A DNA stretch of 64,000 bases from Owenia fusiformis (GCA_903813345.2 CAIIXF020000002.1:18862813-18926812), one strand, 5' to 3'; counted from the first letter of the stretch, positions 37,389 through 49,920 are shown. Translations and numbers: made by a program. Notes: a model not told the origin generated them from the sequence alone.

Positions 37389-40300
37389 ATTAACAAGTCC
37401 TCAGCAGGGCAAATGTAATTATGTATCCTGGAACATCTCACTAAATAACCAATATCATGCTGCCACCAGCGTTACGTACGACTGGTGCGAAAATTGACAT
37501 TTCCTCCAGAGCACAAACTGCATCATAGATTTAAGACGAATTAGATATAGAATATATCACGAACGGGAACACCATTCATTAAATCCATTCAAGAGCATAC
37601 TCAAAAATATATACTTAAACGCCTGACAAAATTGCAAAGGACTGTCATGTACCAGTGTGACGTACGACTAGTCGGAAAATTGACATTTCGTCAAGAGCGC
37701 AAATTGCATAAGCGATTTAAGACGAATTGGATATTATATATCCCCCTAACAGAGAAGCCAATCGATACATCCCTCCTTTGGGAAACGTAAATATATATAC
37801 ATAAACGTCTCACAATATATCAAAGTAGTCGCTGCTACCAGTGCGATGTACAGCTGGTCAGAAAATTGACATTTCGTACATAGCCCAAAGTAAATTAGAT
37901 TTGTATGACAAATTAGATACTCAATATCTCACGAATAGAAAGACCAATCAACAAGTCCTCGGTAGGGCAAATGTAAAAATGTATCCTTAAACATATCACT
38001 AAATAACAAATATCATGCTGCCACCAGCGTTACGTACGACTGGTCCAAAAATTGACATTTCCTCCAGAGCACAAACTGCATCATATATTTAAGACGAATT
38101 AGAAATAAAATATATAACGAACGGGAACATCATTCATTAAATCCATTTAAGAGCATACTCCAAAATATATACTTAAACGTCTCACAAAAAGGCAAAGGAC
38201 TGGCATGTACCAATGTGACGTACGACTGGTCGGAAAATTGACATTTCGTCAAGAGCGCAAATTGCATAAGCGATTTAAGACGAATTGGATATTATATATC
38301 CCCCTAACAGAGAAGTCAATCGATACATCCCTCCTTTGGGAAACGTAAATATATATACATAAACGTCTCACAATATATCAAAGTAGTCACTGCTACCAGT
38401 GCGATGTACAGCTGGTCCGAAAATTGACATTCCGTACATAGCCCAAAGTAAATTAGATTTGTATGACAAATTAGATACTCAATATCTCACGAATAGAAAG
38501 ACCAATCAACAAGTCCTCGGTAGGGCAAATGTAAAAATGTATCCTAAAACATATTACTAAATAACAAATATCATGCTGCCACCAGCATTACGTACGACTG
38601 GTCCAAAAATTGACATTTCCTCCAGAGCACAAACTGCATCATATATTTAAGACGAATTAGATATAAAATATATAACGAACGGGAACATCATTCATTAAAT
38701 CCATTCAAGAGCATACTCCAAAATATATACTTAAACGTCTCACAAAAGGCAAAGGACTGGCATGTACCAGTGTGACGTACGACTGGTCGGAAAATTGACA
38801 TTTCGTCTAGAGCGCAAATTGCAGAAGCGATTTAAGACGAATTGGATATTATATATCTCCCTAACAGACAAATCAATCTATACATCCCTCCTTTGGCAAA
38901 CGTAAAAATATATACATAAACGTCTCAAAATATATCAAACTAGTCGCTGCTACCAGTGCGATGTACAGCTGGTCCGAAAATTGACATTCCGTTCATAGCC
39001 CAAAGTAAATCAGACTTGTATGACAAATAAGATACTCAATATCTTACTAATAGAATGACCAATCAACAAGTCCTCGGTAGGGCAAATGTAATAACGTATC
39101 CTGACACATCTCACTAAATAACAAATATCATGCTTCCACCAGCGTTACGTATGACTGGTCCGAAAATTGACATTTCCTCCAGAGCACAAACTGCATCATA
39201 GATTTTAGACGAATTAGATATAAAATTTATCACGAACGGGAACATCATTCGTTAAAGCCATTGAAGAGCATACTCCAAAATATATACTTAAACGTCTCAC
39301 AAAATTACAAAGGACTCGCAAGTACCAGTGTGACGTACGACTGGTCGGAAAATTGACATTTCGTCAAGAGCGCAATTTGCATAAGTGATTTAAGACGAAT
39401 TGGATATTATATATCCCCCTAACAGAGAAGTCAATCGATACATCCCTCCTTTGGCAAACGTAATAAAAATATATACATAAACGTCTCACAATATATCAAA
39501 CTAGTCGCTGCTACCAGTGCGATGTACAGCTGGTCCGAAAATTGACATTCTGTACAAAGCCCAAAGTAAATCAGACTTGTATGACAAATAAGATACTCAA
39601 TATCTCACGAATAGAATGACCAATCAACAAGTCCTCGGTAGGGCAAATGTAAAAATGTATCCTGAAACAAATAACAAATCTCATGCTGCCACCAGCGTCA
39701 TGTACGACTGGTCCGAAAAGTGACATTTCCTCCAGAGCACACACTGCATCATAGATTTAAGACGAATTAGATATAAAATATATCACGAACGGGAACATCA
39801 TTCATTAAATCCATTCAAGAGCATACTCTAAAATATATACTTAAACGTCTCACAAAATTGCAAAGGACTGGCATGTACCAGTGTGACGTACGACTGGTCG
39901 GAAAATTGACATTTCGTCAAGAGAGCAAATTGCATAAGCGATTTAAGACAAATTGTATATTATATATCCCCCTAACAGAGAAGTCAATCGATACATCCCT
40001 CCTTTGGCAATCGTAAAAATATATACATAAACGTCTCACAATATATCAAACTAGTCGCTGCTACCAGTGCGATGTACAGCTGGTCCGAAAATTGACATTC
40101 CGTACATAGCCCAAAGTAAATCAGAATTGTATGACAGATAAGATACTCAATATCTCACGAATAGAATGACCAATCAACAAATCCTCGATAGGGCAAATGT
40201 AAAAATGTATCCTAAAACATTTCACTTAATAACAAATATCAAGCTGCCACCAGCGTTACGTACGACTGGTCCGAAATTGACATTTCCTCCAGAGCACAAA

Positions 40301-43036
40301 CTGCATCATAGATTTAAAACGAATTAGATATAAAATATATCACGAACGGGGAACATCATTCATTAAAACCATACAAGAGCATACTCCAAAATATATACTT
40401 AAACGTCTCACAAAATTGCAAAGGACTGGCATGTACAAGTGTGACGTACGACTGGTCGGAAAATTGACATTTCGTCAAGAGCGCAAATTGCATAAGCGAT
40501 TAAGACGAATTGGATATTATATATCCCCCTAACAGAGAAGTCAATCGATACATCCCTCCTTTGGCAAACGTAAAAATATATACATAAACGTCCCAAAATA
40601 TATCATCTAGTAGCTGCTACCAGTGCGATGTACAGCTGGTCTGAAAATTGACATTCCGTACATAGCCCAAAGTAAATCAGACTTGTATGACAATTAGATA
40701 CTCAATATCTCACGAATAGAATAACCAATTAACAAGTCCTCGGTAGGGCAAATGTAAAAATGTACCCTGAAACATCTCATTAAATAACAAATATCATGCT
40801 GCCACCAGCGTTACGTACGACTGGTCCGAAAATTGACGTTCCCCCAGAGCACAAACTGCATCATAGATTTAAGACGAATTAGATATAAAGTATATCACGA
40901 ACGGGAACATCATTCATTAAATCCATTCAAGAGCATACTCCAAAATATATACTTAAACGTCTCACAAAATTGCAAGGGACTGGCATGTACCAGTGTGACG
41001 TACGACTGGTCGGAAAATTGATATTTCGTCAAGAGCGCAAATTTCATAAACGATTTAAGACGAATTGGATATTATATATCCCCTAACAGAGAAGTCAATC
41101 GATACATCCCTCCTTTTGCAAACGTAAAAATATATACATAAACGTCTCACAATATATCAAACTAGTCGCTGCTACCAGTGCAATGTACAGCTGGTCCGAA
41201 AATTGACATTCTGTACAAAGCCCAAAGTAAATCAGACTTATATGACAAATTAGATACTCAAAATCTCACGAACAGAATGAGCAATCAACAAGTCCTCGGT
41301 AGGGCAAATGTAAAAATGTATCCTGAAACACCTTACTAAATAACAAATCTCATGCTGCCACCAGCGTTACGTACGACTGGTCCGAAAAGTGACATTTCCT
41401 CCAGAGCACAAACTGCATCATAGATTTAAGACGAATTAGATATAAAATATATCACGAACGGGAACATCATTCATTAAATCCATTCAAGAGCATACTCCAA
41501 AATATATACTTAAACGTCTCACAAAATTGCAAAGGACTGGCATGTACCAGTGTGACGTACGACTGGTCGGAAAATTGACATTTCGTCTAGAGCGCAAATT
41601 GCATAAGCTACTTAAGACGAATTGGATATTATATATCTCCCTAACAGACAAATCAATCAATACATCGCTCCTTTGGCAAACGTAAAAATATATACATAAA
41701 CATCTCACAATATATCAAACTAGTCGCTGCTACCAGAGCGATGTACAGCTGGTCCGAAAATTGACATTCCGTACATAGCCCAAAGTAAATCAGACTTGTA
41801 TGACAAATAAGATGCTCAATATCTTACGAATAGAATGACCAATCAACAAGTCCTCGGTAGGGCCAATGTAACAATGTATCCTGAAACATCTCACTAAATA
41901 ACAAATATCAAGCTGCCACCAGCGTTACGTACGACTGGTCCGAAAATTGACATTTCCTCCAGAGCACAAACTGCATCATAGATTTAAAACGAATTAGATA
42001 TAAAAAAAATATATCACGAACGGTAACATCATTCATTAAATCCATTCAAGAGCATACTACAAAATATATACTTAAACGTCTCACAAAATTGCTAAGAAAT
42101 GGCATGTACCAGTGAGACGTACGACTGGTCGGAAAATTGACATTTCGTCAAGAGCGCAAATTGCATAAGCGATTTAAGACGAATTGGATATTATATATCC
42201 CCCTAACAGAGAAGCCAATCGATACATCCCTCCTTTGGCAAACGTAAAAATATATACATAGACGTCTCACAATATATCAAATTAGTCGCTGCTACCAGTG
42301 CGATGTACAGCTGGTCCGAAAATTGACATTCCGTACATAGCCCAAAGTAAATCAGACTTGTATGACAAATTAGATACTCAATATCTCACGAATAGAATGA
42401 CCAATCAACAAGTCCTCGGTAGGGCAAATGTAAAAATGTACCCTGAAACATCTCACTAAATAACAAATCTCATGCTGCCACCAGCGATACGTACGACTGG
42501 TCCGAAAAGTGACATTTCCTCCAGAGCACAAACTGCATCATAGATTTAAGACGAATTAGATATAAAATATATAACGAACGGGAACATCATTCATTAAATC
42601 CATTTAAGAGCATACACCAAAATATATACTTAAACGTCTCACAATATTGCAAAGGACTGGCATGTACCAGTGTGACGTACGACTGGTCGGAAAATTGACA
42701 TTTCGTCTAGAGCGCAAATTGCATAAGCGATTTAAGACGAATTGGGTATTATATATCTCCCTAACAGACAAATCAATCGATACATCCCTCCTTTGGCAAA
42801 CGTAAAAATGTATACATTAACGTCTCACAATATATCAAACTAGTCGCTGCTACCAGTGCAATGTACAGCTGGTCCGAAAATTGACATTCCGTACATAGCC
42901 CAAAGTGAATCAGACTTGTATGACAATAAGATACTCAATTTCTTAGGAATAGAATGACCAATCAACAAGTCCTCAGCAGGGCAAATGTAATTATGAATCC
43001 TGAAACATCTCACTAAATAACAAATATCATGCTGCC
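37388..43036 (+). repeat. Satellite A array 4
   Basis: It resumes at AATTAACAAGTCCTCAGC and then shows the ACTGGTGCGAAAATTG variant found just after both complete U modules. From about 39840 to its end it is nearly identical to array 1 (2830-6027), sharing rare variants such as AAGAGAGCAAATTG and GCAAGGGACTGG. It ends at the recurring junction with satellite B. Confidence 0.96.
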
Positions 43037-45273
43037 CCCTTAATCAGTTTTTCGCTTTAAATTACCCTAAACCACGCCTCTTTTTCGATTTTTTTGTTTT
43101 TTTACTGTAAGCCACGCCCCTTTATCGTTTTTTCGCTTTTAATTACCTTAAACCACGCCTCTTTTTCGATTTTTTCGTTTTTTAAGCTAAGCCACGCCCC
43201 TTTATCATTTTTTGCTTTAAATTACCCTAAACCACGTCTCTTTTTCGATTTTTTTCGTTTTTATACTGTAAGCCACGCCTCTGTTTCGATTATTTCGTTT
43301 TTTTACTGTAAGCCACGCCCCTTTATCGTTTTTTCGCTTTTAATTACCTTAAACCACGCCTCTTTTTCGATTTTTTTCGTTTTTTACGCTAAGCCACGCC
43401 CTTTTTATAATTTTTTCGCTTCCATTACCTCTCTTTTTCGATTTTTTAATTTTTTTACTGTAAGCCACGCCCCTTTATCGTTTTTTTCGCTTTTAATTAC
43501 CTTAAACCACGCCTTTTTTTTCGATTTTTTCGTTTTTCTAAGCTAAGCCACGCCCCCTTTATCAGTTTTTTACTTTAAATTACCCTAAACCACGTCTCTT
43601 TTTCGATTTTTTTCGTTTTTGTATTGTAAGCCACGCCTCTTTTTCGATTATTTCGTTTTTTACTGTAAGCCACGCCCCTTTATCGTTTTTTCGCTTTTAA
43701 TTACCTTAAACCACGCCTCTTTTTCGATTTTTTTCGTTTTTTAAGGCTAAGCCACGCCCTTTTTATAATTTTTTCGCTTCCATTACCTTAAACCACGCCT
43801 CTTTTTTGATTTTTTTATTTTTTACTGTAAGCCACGCCCCTTTATCGTTTTTTGCTTTAAATTTCCCTAAACCACGTCTCTTTTTCGATTTTTTTCGTTT
43901 TTGTACTGTAAGCCACGCCTTTTTTTCGATTATTTCGTTTTTTTTACTGTAAGCCACGCCCCTTTATCGTTTTTTTCGCTTTTAATTACCTTTAACCACG
44001 CCTCTTTTTCGATTTTTTCGTTTTTTACGCTAAGCCACGCCCCCTTTATCAGTTTTTCGCTTTAAATTACCTTAAACCACGCCTCTTTTTCGATTTTTTC
44101 GTTTTTATTTTCTGTAAGCCACGCCCCTTTATCAGTATTTCGCTTTGAATTACCTTAAACCACGCCTCTTTCTCGATTTTTTCGTTTTTTTACGCTAAGC
44201 CACGCCCCCTTTATCAGTTTTTCGCTTTAAATTACCTTAAACCACGCCTCTTTTTCGATTTTTTTCGTTTTTATTTTCTGTAAGCCACGCCCCTTTATCG
44301 TTTTTTCGCTTTTAATTACCTTAAACCACGCCTCTTTTTCGATTTTTTCGCTTTTTAAACTAAGCCACGCCCCCTTTATCAGTTTTTCGCTTTAAATTAC
44401 CTTAAACCACGCCTCTTTTTCGATTTTTTCGTTTTTTTTACTGTAAGCCACGCCCCTTTATCGTTTTTTTGCTTTTAATTACCTTAAACCACGCGTCTTT
44501 TTCGATTTTTTCGTTTTTTAAGCTAAGCCACGCCCCCTTTATCAGTTTTTTACTTTAAATTACCCTAAACCACGCCTCTTTTTCGATTTTTTTCGTTTTT
44601 GTACTTTAAGCCACGCCTCTTTTTCGATTATTTCGTTTTTTTTACTGTAAGCCACGCCCCTTTATCATTTTTTCGCTTTTAATTACCTTAAACCACGCCT
44701 CTTTTTCGATTTTTTCGTTTTTATACTGTAAGCCACGCCTCTTTTTCGATTTTTTTTCGTTTTTTACGCTAAGCCACGCCCCTTTATCCTTTTTTCGCTT
44801 AAAATTACCTTAAGCCACGCCTCTTTTCCGATTTTTTTCGTTTTTTTTTACTGTAAGCCACGCCCCTTTATCGTTTTTTTCGCTTTCAATTACCTTAAAC
44901 CACGCCTCTTTTTCGATTTTTTTCGTTTTTTAAGCTAAGCCACGCCCCCTTTATCAGTTTTTCGCTTTAAATTACCTTAAACCACGCCTCTTTTTCGATT
45001 TTTTTCGTTTTTTTTTACTGTAAGCCACGCCCCTTTATCGTTTTTTTCGCTTTTAATTACCTTAAACCACGCCTCTTTTTCGATTTTTTCGTTTTTTAAG
45101 CTAAGCCACGCCCCCTTTATCAGTTTTTTACTTTAAATTACCCTAAACCACGCCTCTTTTTCGATTTTTTTTTCGTTTTTATACTGTAAGCCACGCCTCT
45201 TTTTCGATTATTTCGTTTTTTTTACTGTAAGCCACGCCCCTTTATCGTTTTTTCGCTTTTAATTATCTTAAAC
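43037..45273 (+). repeat. Satellite B array 3, left part
   Basis: Its start matches array 1 for about 500 bp beyond the junction, including CTCTGTTTCGATTATTTCG. It is cut at AATTATCTTAAAC by the minus-strand LINE and resumes at AAACCACGCC at 62202. Confidence 0.95.
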
Positions 45274-45635
45274 AATTCAATTTCAATTCAATTCAATTTT
45301 CAATTTATTCATACATTTAATCATTATGTGTACATATATTATTAATAACAGGTGGCACCACAGGTGATGCTTATACCCGTACATATAGTAGTTAAATCAT
45401 ATAGCATATCATTATGTTGTCAAGGAATCAAACCAGAATGTAATCACAAAAGTTAGGTAAATAAATAAAGGTTGTGGGGGGATCCATGATGCTCATTTCT
45501 TTTGAAGCCAAGAAGGTGCCATATGCCATGGGAAAAAATTATGAATGTGTAGCTTCAATAATTATTATTTAAAGACGCCAGGCTACCGCGTTGACGCCAA
45601 TAATTTTCTAAAAGTGTGATTCTTATAAAATATTA
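45274..45635 (-). other. LINE 3' UTR, distal part
   Basis: Non-coding. It ends (minus strand) in the AATTGAATTG tail and contains AGACGCCAGGCTACCGCGTT at 45573, a word also found in the LINE 5' leader at 61854. It continues at 58158 across the LTR insertion. Confidence 0.7.
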
Positions 45636-47437
45636 TGTAACTCAAACGGGTATTCGAGTTAAAAAAGGGGGGTTCGTTTGTTTATATGTCTTGTCAAAGC
45701 GTCCAACAAAAGAATCAAATTTAAGTTCACTTATACTATTATTATTGCAAATATTTACTAAGCTAGACATTAATTATATTGATTACCTTGATCCATCACT
45801 TCAGATTTCTTCTCCTTTTCCGTTAATATAATCCTTAAATTTCTTGTCGCTAATAAAATCCTTAAATTTCTTATCCTATCGAAAATATTCCTTAGAATTT
45901 ACGATCCTCTGTTCAGTTAATGATAATAATAATAATAATAATAATAATAATCCAGTGGCTAATCCTAAACTAGTGTTTCCACGGTAATTGTTAAAAACGG
46001 ACTGCCCCGAGCAAAAATCACTCTATGCATAAATACAGGTTTCAAGAAAGGGGAGGTCCAAATTTCGGACACAGCAATATGATTGGAGGAGGGGTAATTT
46101 TGATAGACACTTTGGTCCTTCTAGACCCTAGGCCACGTGTCCACGGCAACCTGACAAAGGAATATATGAATGTCAGGCTGATGTAGGACGGTCAAAGAGA
46201 AAAAAGGGGGGGATTTCTGCCTTGGGCCAAATTCAAGTTTTATCGTTTTTAAATGTCCCTTTCTATCTAACTGTATTTGAGCATACTTTAATTAAATGGA
46301 TCAAGGTCATAGTTACGAATTACAACATGAAACTGTGACATAAAAATTACAACATAAAAATACAACATAAAACACCAACACAATATCAAACTAGGCACAC
46401 TAGAACACATAGAACACTGTTTTATAATCAATGCAACATGTAAAATCAGGCACTTACATGCGCCTTCACATATAACTTTATATACTTTACTTCCCTATGC
46501 TAAAATAAAAAGTGTCCCTTCAAAATACAATAAATGGGCGTGCCAAAAAGCACAAGTTTACAATATAAAATATAATACTGCCCATGTGTATAAAAGCACA
46601 AGCGGTTTATCGGATCATTTAACTATGTAATTTACACATTTGTTACACATACACATTTGTATGTGTTTTTAAATTGAGATGTATGGTCTCTTCAATTATA
46701 CACAAATAATCGGCTACAACAGATATTTAACTACAGGATTAGCAGATTAACTAATGGGAAAATCTAACCAGGGCGGGAGCTGCACAGATGGCCTGCGCCA
46801 TTAAATCAGTAGTGCAAGAATTCGAAACATTAGCTTCTAAATGTTAAACAAAAGGTTTCAGTTGAATCAACAAAAGGTATCATGAGAAGAGAGCAAAGGG
46901 ATTGTTACGGCAAAGTCAAGTGTCCGAACATTTTGATTTGTGTGCACTAATAATTTCTAGCACTGAGATAATTTCTATAAATGCTACGAAGCGTGTATTA
47001 CTTAATGTTCTGAATTGTGTGGGGCCGGCAAAGTTCTCTTCTTAATGTGTGGTGATTTTGACAATTGCTTTAAAGTTGGTAGCGCTGACATTATTTATTA
47101 TCTGGGAATCTGCTCTGAACGTCTAGATTATTAAAATATCTCTCAGGTGGCATGAATTATTAACTCACTAAAGTTGTGAAAACGAAGAATACAAAAGACA
47201 GAATGTAAAGAAAGTTCGAATGATATTGAAACGGGCCTGGGATAAATGAAGCTAGAAAGTACTTGAGCAATATGCCTGAGCAATATTGGGAATTGAATTA
47301 CATAGAGTCTTAGAGAAATTACTTTGCTCACACCTCATACCGAATTCCACTAAAATAATTGATGACAAGTCCTTCCCCAAAAATACATAGATCAAAATAT
47401 ATTCCAAATGAAACAGAAATAGTGCATTTCTGTTACA
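45636..47437 (-). repeat. 3' LTR (1,802 bp)
   Basis: It starts TGTAACTC and ends CTGTTACA, a 6-bp perfect terminal inverted repeat. It differs from the 5' LTR by one extra TAA in a trinucleotide run near 45922-45950. The minus strand has a TATATAAA at 46477-46484. Short open frames in the LTR are not supported as genes. Confidence 0.95.
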
Positions 47438-47452
47438 CTGCTCCCCCCTTGG
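47438..47452 (-). promoter_or_regulatory. Polypurine tract
   Basis: On the minus strand AAGGGGGGAGCAG abuts the 3' LTR directly. This is the expected primer site for plus-strand DNA synthesis in an LTR retroelement, and its position supports both the LTR boundary and the orientation. Confidence 0.85.
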
Positions 47453-47515
47453 TTTGATCGTCCCGAGCAACTAAAGGGTTAGTAACAACAACTACTACTC
47501 AGGTAGGGCACGAGC

Positions 47516-48034
47516 TCAGCGTACCTTTAAATGATAGGAATGTAGGTGGGCTATGAAATCTGAGCCCGTTTCCCACCTGAGTAAACATGAAGTGCAGACG
47601 AGCGGGTCGTCTGCACGGTGGAGACTCTTATGAAATTCGAACATTGCCAGTTCCTCAAATGTTACTCTGCATAGGGGGCACCTTAAATTAAGAATGAGCT
47701 TTGGATATTCTAGAAAAACTTTAGTCTTAATAGCACTGTCCTCTGTATCATTGGAGGTAGAGGGTCCAGGGGTACTTGGCTTTTGTGGTTGGGGGGATTC
47801 CTGTTCTCTTCTTAGATTGTTGGGCGAATGGCATTGTTCTGTTTCCGATTCTGGCGAACGACATTGTTCTGTTTCTGGTTCGTCATCGGAAATTATCTCT
47901 ATTGTTATTGGTACTTCTTCCTGTTTGCACCTTTTCTGTGGGGGTGCGTGTAGTTTAAGATGTTTCTTGATAGAGGCTTTCTTGTTTTGTAACTCCTCCC
48001 CGCAGATCTCGCACTGATACACTGAAAAAAACAT
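47516..48034 (-). CDS. Retroelement ORF4: accessory protein with three C2H2 zinc fingers
   Basis: 172 residues, placed between env and the polypurine tract, where standard Gypsy elements have nothing. Three C2H2 patterns are visible: near residue 8 CEIC...HLKLH (C-x2-C-x13-H-x3-H), then CPLC...HKSLH (C-x2-C-x12-H-x3-H), then CTSC...H-x4-H. Between fingers 1 and 2 is an acidic and Ser/Pro-rich linker that repeats EQC(R/H)SP. The fold suggests nucleic-acid binding; any role as regulator, transporter or host-gene capture is inference. Its ATG overlaps the env stop as TAATG. The next bases, TTTTTTTCAG, look like a splice acceptor, so the protein could be made by reinitiation or from its own spliced mRNA. 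In the second case the first three or four residues would be replaced. Confidence 0.75.
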   Translation of the reverse strand: MFFSVYQCEICGEELQNKKASIKKHLKLHAPPQKRCKQEEVPITIEIISDDEPETEQCRSPESETEQCHSPNNLRREQESPQPQKPSTPGPSTSNDTEDSAIKTKVFLEYPKLILNLRCPLCRVTFEELAMFEFHKSLHRADDPLVCTSCLLRWETGSDFIAHLHSYHLKVR

Positions 48035-48036
48035 TA
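48022..48036 (-). promoter_or_regulatory. env stop / ORF4 start overlap (TAATG) with splice-acceptor-like tract
   Basis: On the minus strand the env TAA (48036-48034) shares its last A with the ORF4 ATG (48034-48032). It runs straight into a T-tract and CAG (48022-48024), giving TAATGTTTTTTTCAG/TG. Overlapping stop and start codons allow coupled reinitiation in some viruses and retroelements, while the T-tract plus CAG is a good 3' splice site. A similar AATGTGTTTTCAG stands ahead of env. Confidence 0.5.
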
Positions 48037-49920
48037 GACGGGGGTACCTTGAGTATTTGACCCTCGAATAACGTGTTGTCCTATTTGGACGAGGGCAGTC
48101 TCTTGATTAGCAGAGAGACGCTTCTGGCGAATTAACATAAAAGTGACACATCCAAGCCCCAGACATATACAAGCCAAGGTGGCCATCATCGAAATAATTA
48201 CAGGGTCAAGGGGTCTGGAAAATGACAGTGTCTTGAGCTTCCATTTTCGGGTGGTCTTAAGTTGTCCGATAAGTACGTCCATATTCTTCGAAAATTGTAG
48301 GTCGCTGTCCTCTAGATCGCCCAGTGGTGGGAGGTCAGGCAGGGTGAAGTTGAAGTCAGTCTCTGTGAAATTTTGAGATACTCCTAGTCCAATATATTTA
48401 AGGAGAAAAACAATGTTGCGGGCTTCAATAATCCTAATGTCCTTTGTGGTCATGTCACATAGGCTTGTAACGTCGGGAAGAATATTATTTCCAGTTTTCA
48501 ATTGACACTGACACGGTAATTTAATTAAGCATAAAGAGCACATGGTATGAATAGTGCCGTTACAACTCGCCTGGATGATACCATACGGATTCGATACGAA
48601 TATGTGAGTCCCGATCTTCTTTAAGTACGTGGAATTATAGTGGAGGGATAAATTATAAGTACAAGTATCGGTTAGATCCAAGACATTGTCCATCATAAGG
48701 TTAGTTATACAACTGGTGTTATCTACCGGTCGAATAATAGAGGGGCTGGAACACCTCATAGGCATACTCCCAGTACATGCTGTAAAGTCCTCAGTAGTCA
48801 ATTCAATAAAGAAACGTTTGTCTCGGCTTATGGCGAAATAAGGGGCCAAGTTAGTGATCATACTAGCCGATCGGTTGTTCGGTAACACTACAGGGAATGT
48901 AGTTGTGAGATATATATCGAACAGACCACTTTGTCCATGGTAAGGGGCGGCCAGTTGAATATATAGTGCTTCTTCAGTTATAAAAGAAACGACCGAGGCT
49001 GATTGGTAGTAATAGGCCATGTCTTTATGCGTCAGTTCTAGTCCTTGTCTCTTTTCGGATAATCGTATAGTTATTCCATTAAGTATCGACTCAAGGAGGT
49101 CAGGTCTAATGAGGGCAATAGGTAATTTCCCTTGAAGTAAAGTTGTTGCACTGTCTAACCAACTGGTATAAATGGCCTCGGCAGACGCAATAATATCCAA
49201 ATGATAAAATACCCTGTCCAGCATTTCCAAAAACATAGTGGATTGATGGAGTTGAAGAGTGGATAATTGTCCGAGTCGCCAGTCAACACCTTTAAAATTA
49301 CTTTGAATTTTTTCATTAAGTTCGATGAGGAAGTCTCGGGTGACTTTATGGTTTTTGTTCATCTTGCGGGTGAGATCTTCTAATTTATTGTCTGTAAGGT
49401 TCGCCATTTTAATAAATGTTCCAGTTATATCGTCAGATGCCCCTGCGACGGAAGCAAGGCCATCTTCTAGTTGATCAACTTGATCGGCAAGTTCACGGAA
49501 AGCGTCTTCTGTAACTAGGCCGAACAAAAATGACCCAGCTTTTCCAACGAAGTCAAGTAGTCCCTTTTTCTGTCGGGATTCGAATGAGGGTAACACACGT
49601 TTCAAGTCTCTAATTACACCGCGCACTTGTCCATCAAGGTTCTGTAAGTCCTTGGCCATAGCCTTGACGATCGATTTCATTTGTTGGCATTGGTCATTGA
49701 CACGGGTGTCGTTAAAGGAATCGCATTGTAGTGAACTGCTCGATTGTTTTTGTTTCTTTGGCCAGGGTATCCCCACAGTATAATAGAACGTATGTGGCGA
49801 TATATCCAGAACATCCAGGTGTTGCATGATAACACCAGCCTGTGGACGCACTATTTCCAATTCAGGACGGAATGCAGTCACCGAGATGGCGAGAGTAAAT
49901 ATAATCCAAAGAGTGTTCAT
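48034..49920 (-). CDS. env: Retroelement env: F-type class I fusion glycoprotein
   Basis: 628 residues from the ATG at 49918-49920. The open frame extends 25 codons further upstream but only to a GTG, and the ATG is followed at once by a signal peptide (NTLWIIFTLAISVTAF). A basic site RQKK at residues 116-119 precedes a hydrophobic fusion-peptide-like segment GLLDFVGKAGSFLFGL, the arrangement of baculovirus F and errantivirus Env proteins. Then come a helical heptad-like region, a Cys-rich segment (including CSLCLIKLPCQCQ), about nine N-glycosylation sequons, a membrane anchor at about 574-597 and a 31-residue cytoplasmic tail. The role would be membrane fusion at the particle surface. The frame is uninterrupted. 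The cleavage site ends in Lys rather than the Arg of the furin consensus. Confidence 0.85.
   Translation of the reverse strand: MNTLWIIFTLAISVTAFRPELEIVRPQAGVIMQHLDVLDISPHTFYYTVGIPWPKKQKQSSSSLQCDSFNDTRVNDQCQQMKSIVKAMAKDLQNLDGQVRGVIRDLKRVLPSFESRQKKGLLDFVGKAGSFLFGLVTEDAFRELADQVDQLEDGLASVAGASDDITGTFIKMANLTDNKLEDLTRKMNKNHKVTRDFLIELNEKIQSNFKGVDWRLGQLSTLQLHQSTMFLEMLDRVFYHLDIIASAEAIYTSWLDSATTLLQGKLPIALIRPDLLESILNGITIRLSEKRQGLELTHKDMAYYYQSASVVSFITEEALYIQLAAPYHGQSGLFDIYLTTTFPVVLPNNRSASMITNLAPYFAISRDKRFFIELTTEDFTACTGSMPMRCSSPSIIRPVDNTSCITNLMMDNVLDLTDTCTYNLSLHYNSTYLKKIGTHIFVSNPYGIIQASCNGTIHTMCSLCLIKLPCQCQLKTGNNILPDVTSLCDMTTKDIRIIEARNIVFLLKYIGLGVSQNFTETDFNFTLPDLPPLGDLEDSDLQFSKNMDVLIGQLKTTRKWKLKTLSFSRPLDPVIISMMATLACICLGLGCVTFMLIRQKRLSANQETALVQIGQHVIRGSNTQGTPV

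Noticed and set aside
43094-43546. 150-codon Phe-rich frame in satellite B
   Set aside because: Same cause: the T-rich strand read through. No non-repeat content.
47252-47470. Minus-strand frames in the LTR (also 47143-47331 and 57859-58047)
   Set aside because: Short, without recognisable motifs, and two of them are the same LTR position counted twice. No evidence of an LTR-encoded protein.
47694-48017. 107-codon plus-strand frame opposite ORF4, and other plus-strand frames opposite env, pol and gag
   Set aside because: Antisense shadows of well-supported minus-strand genes.
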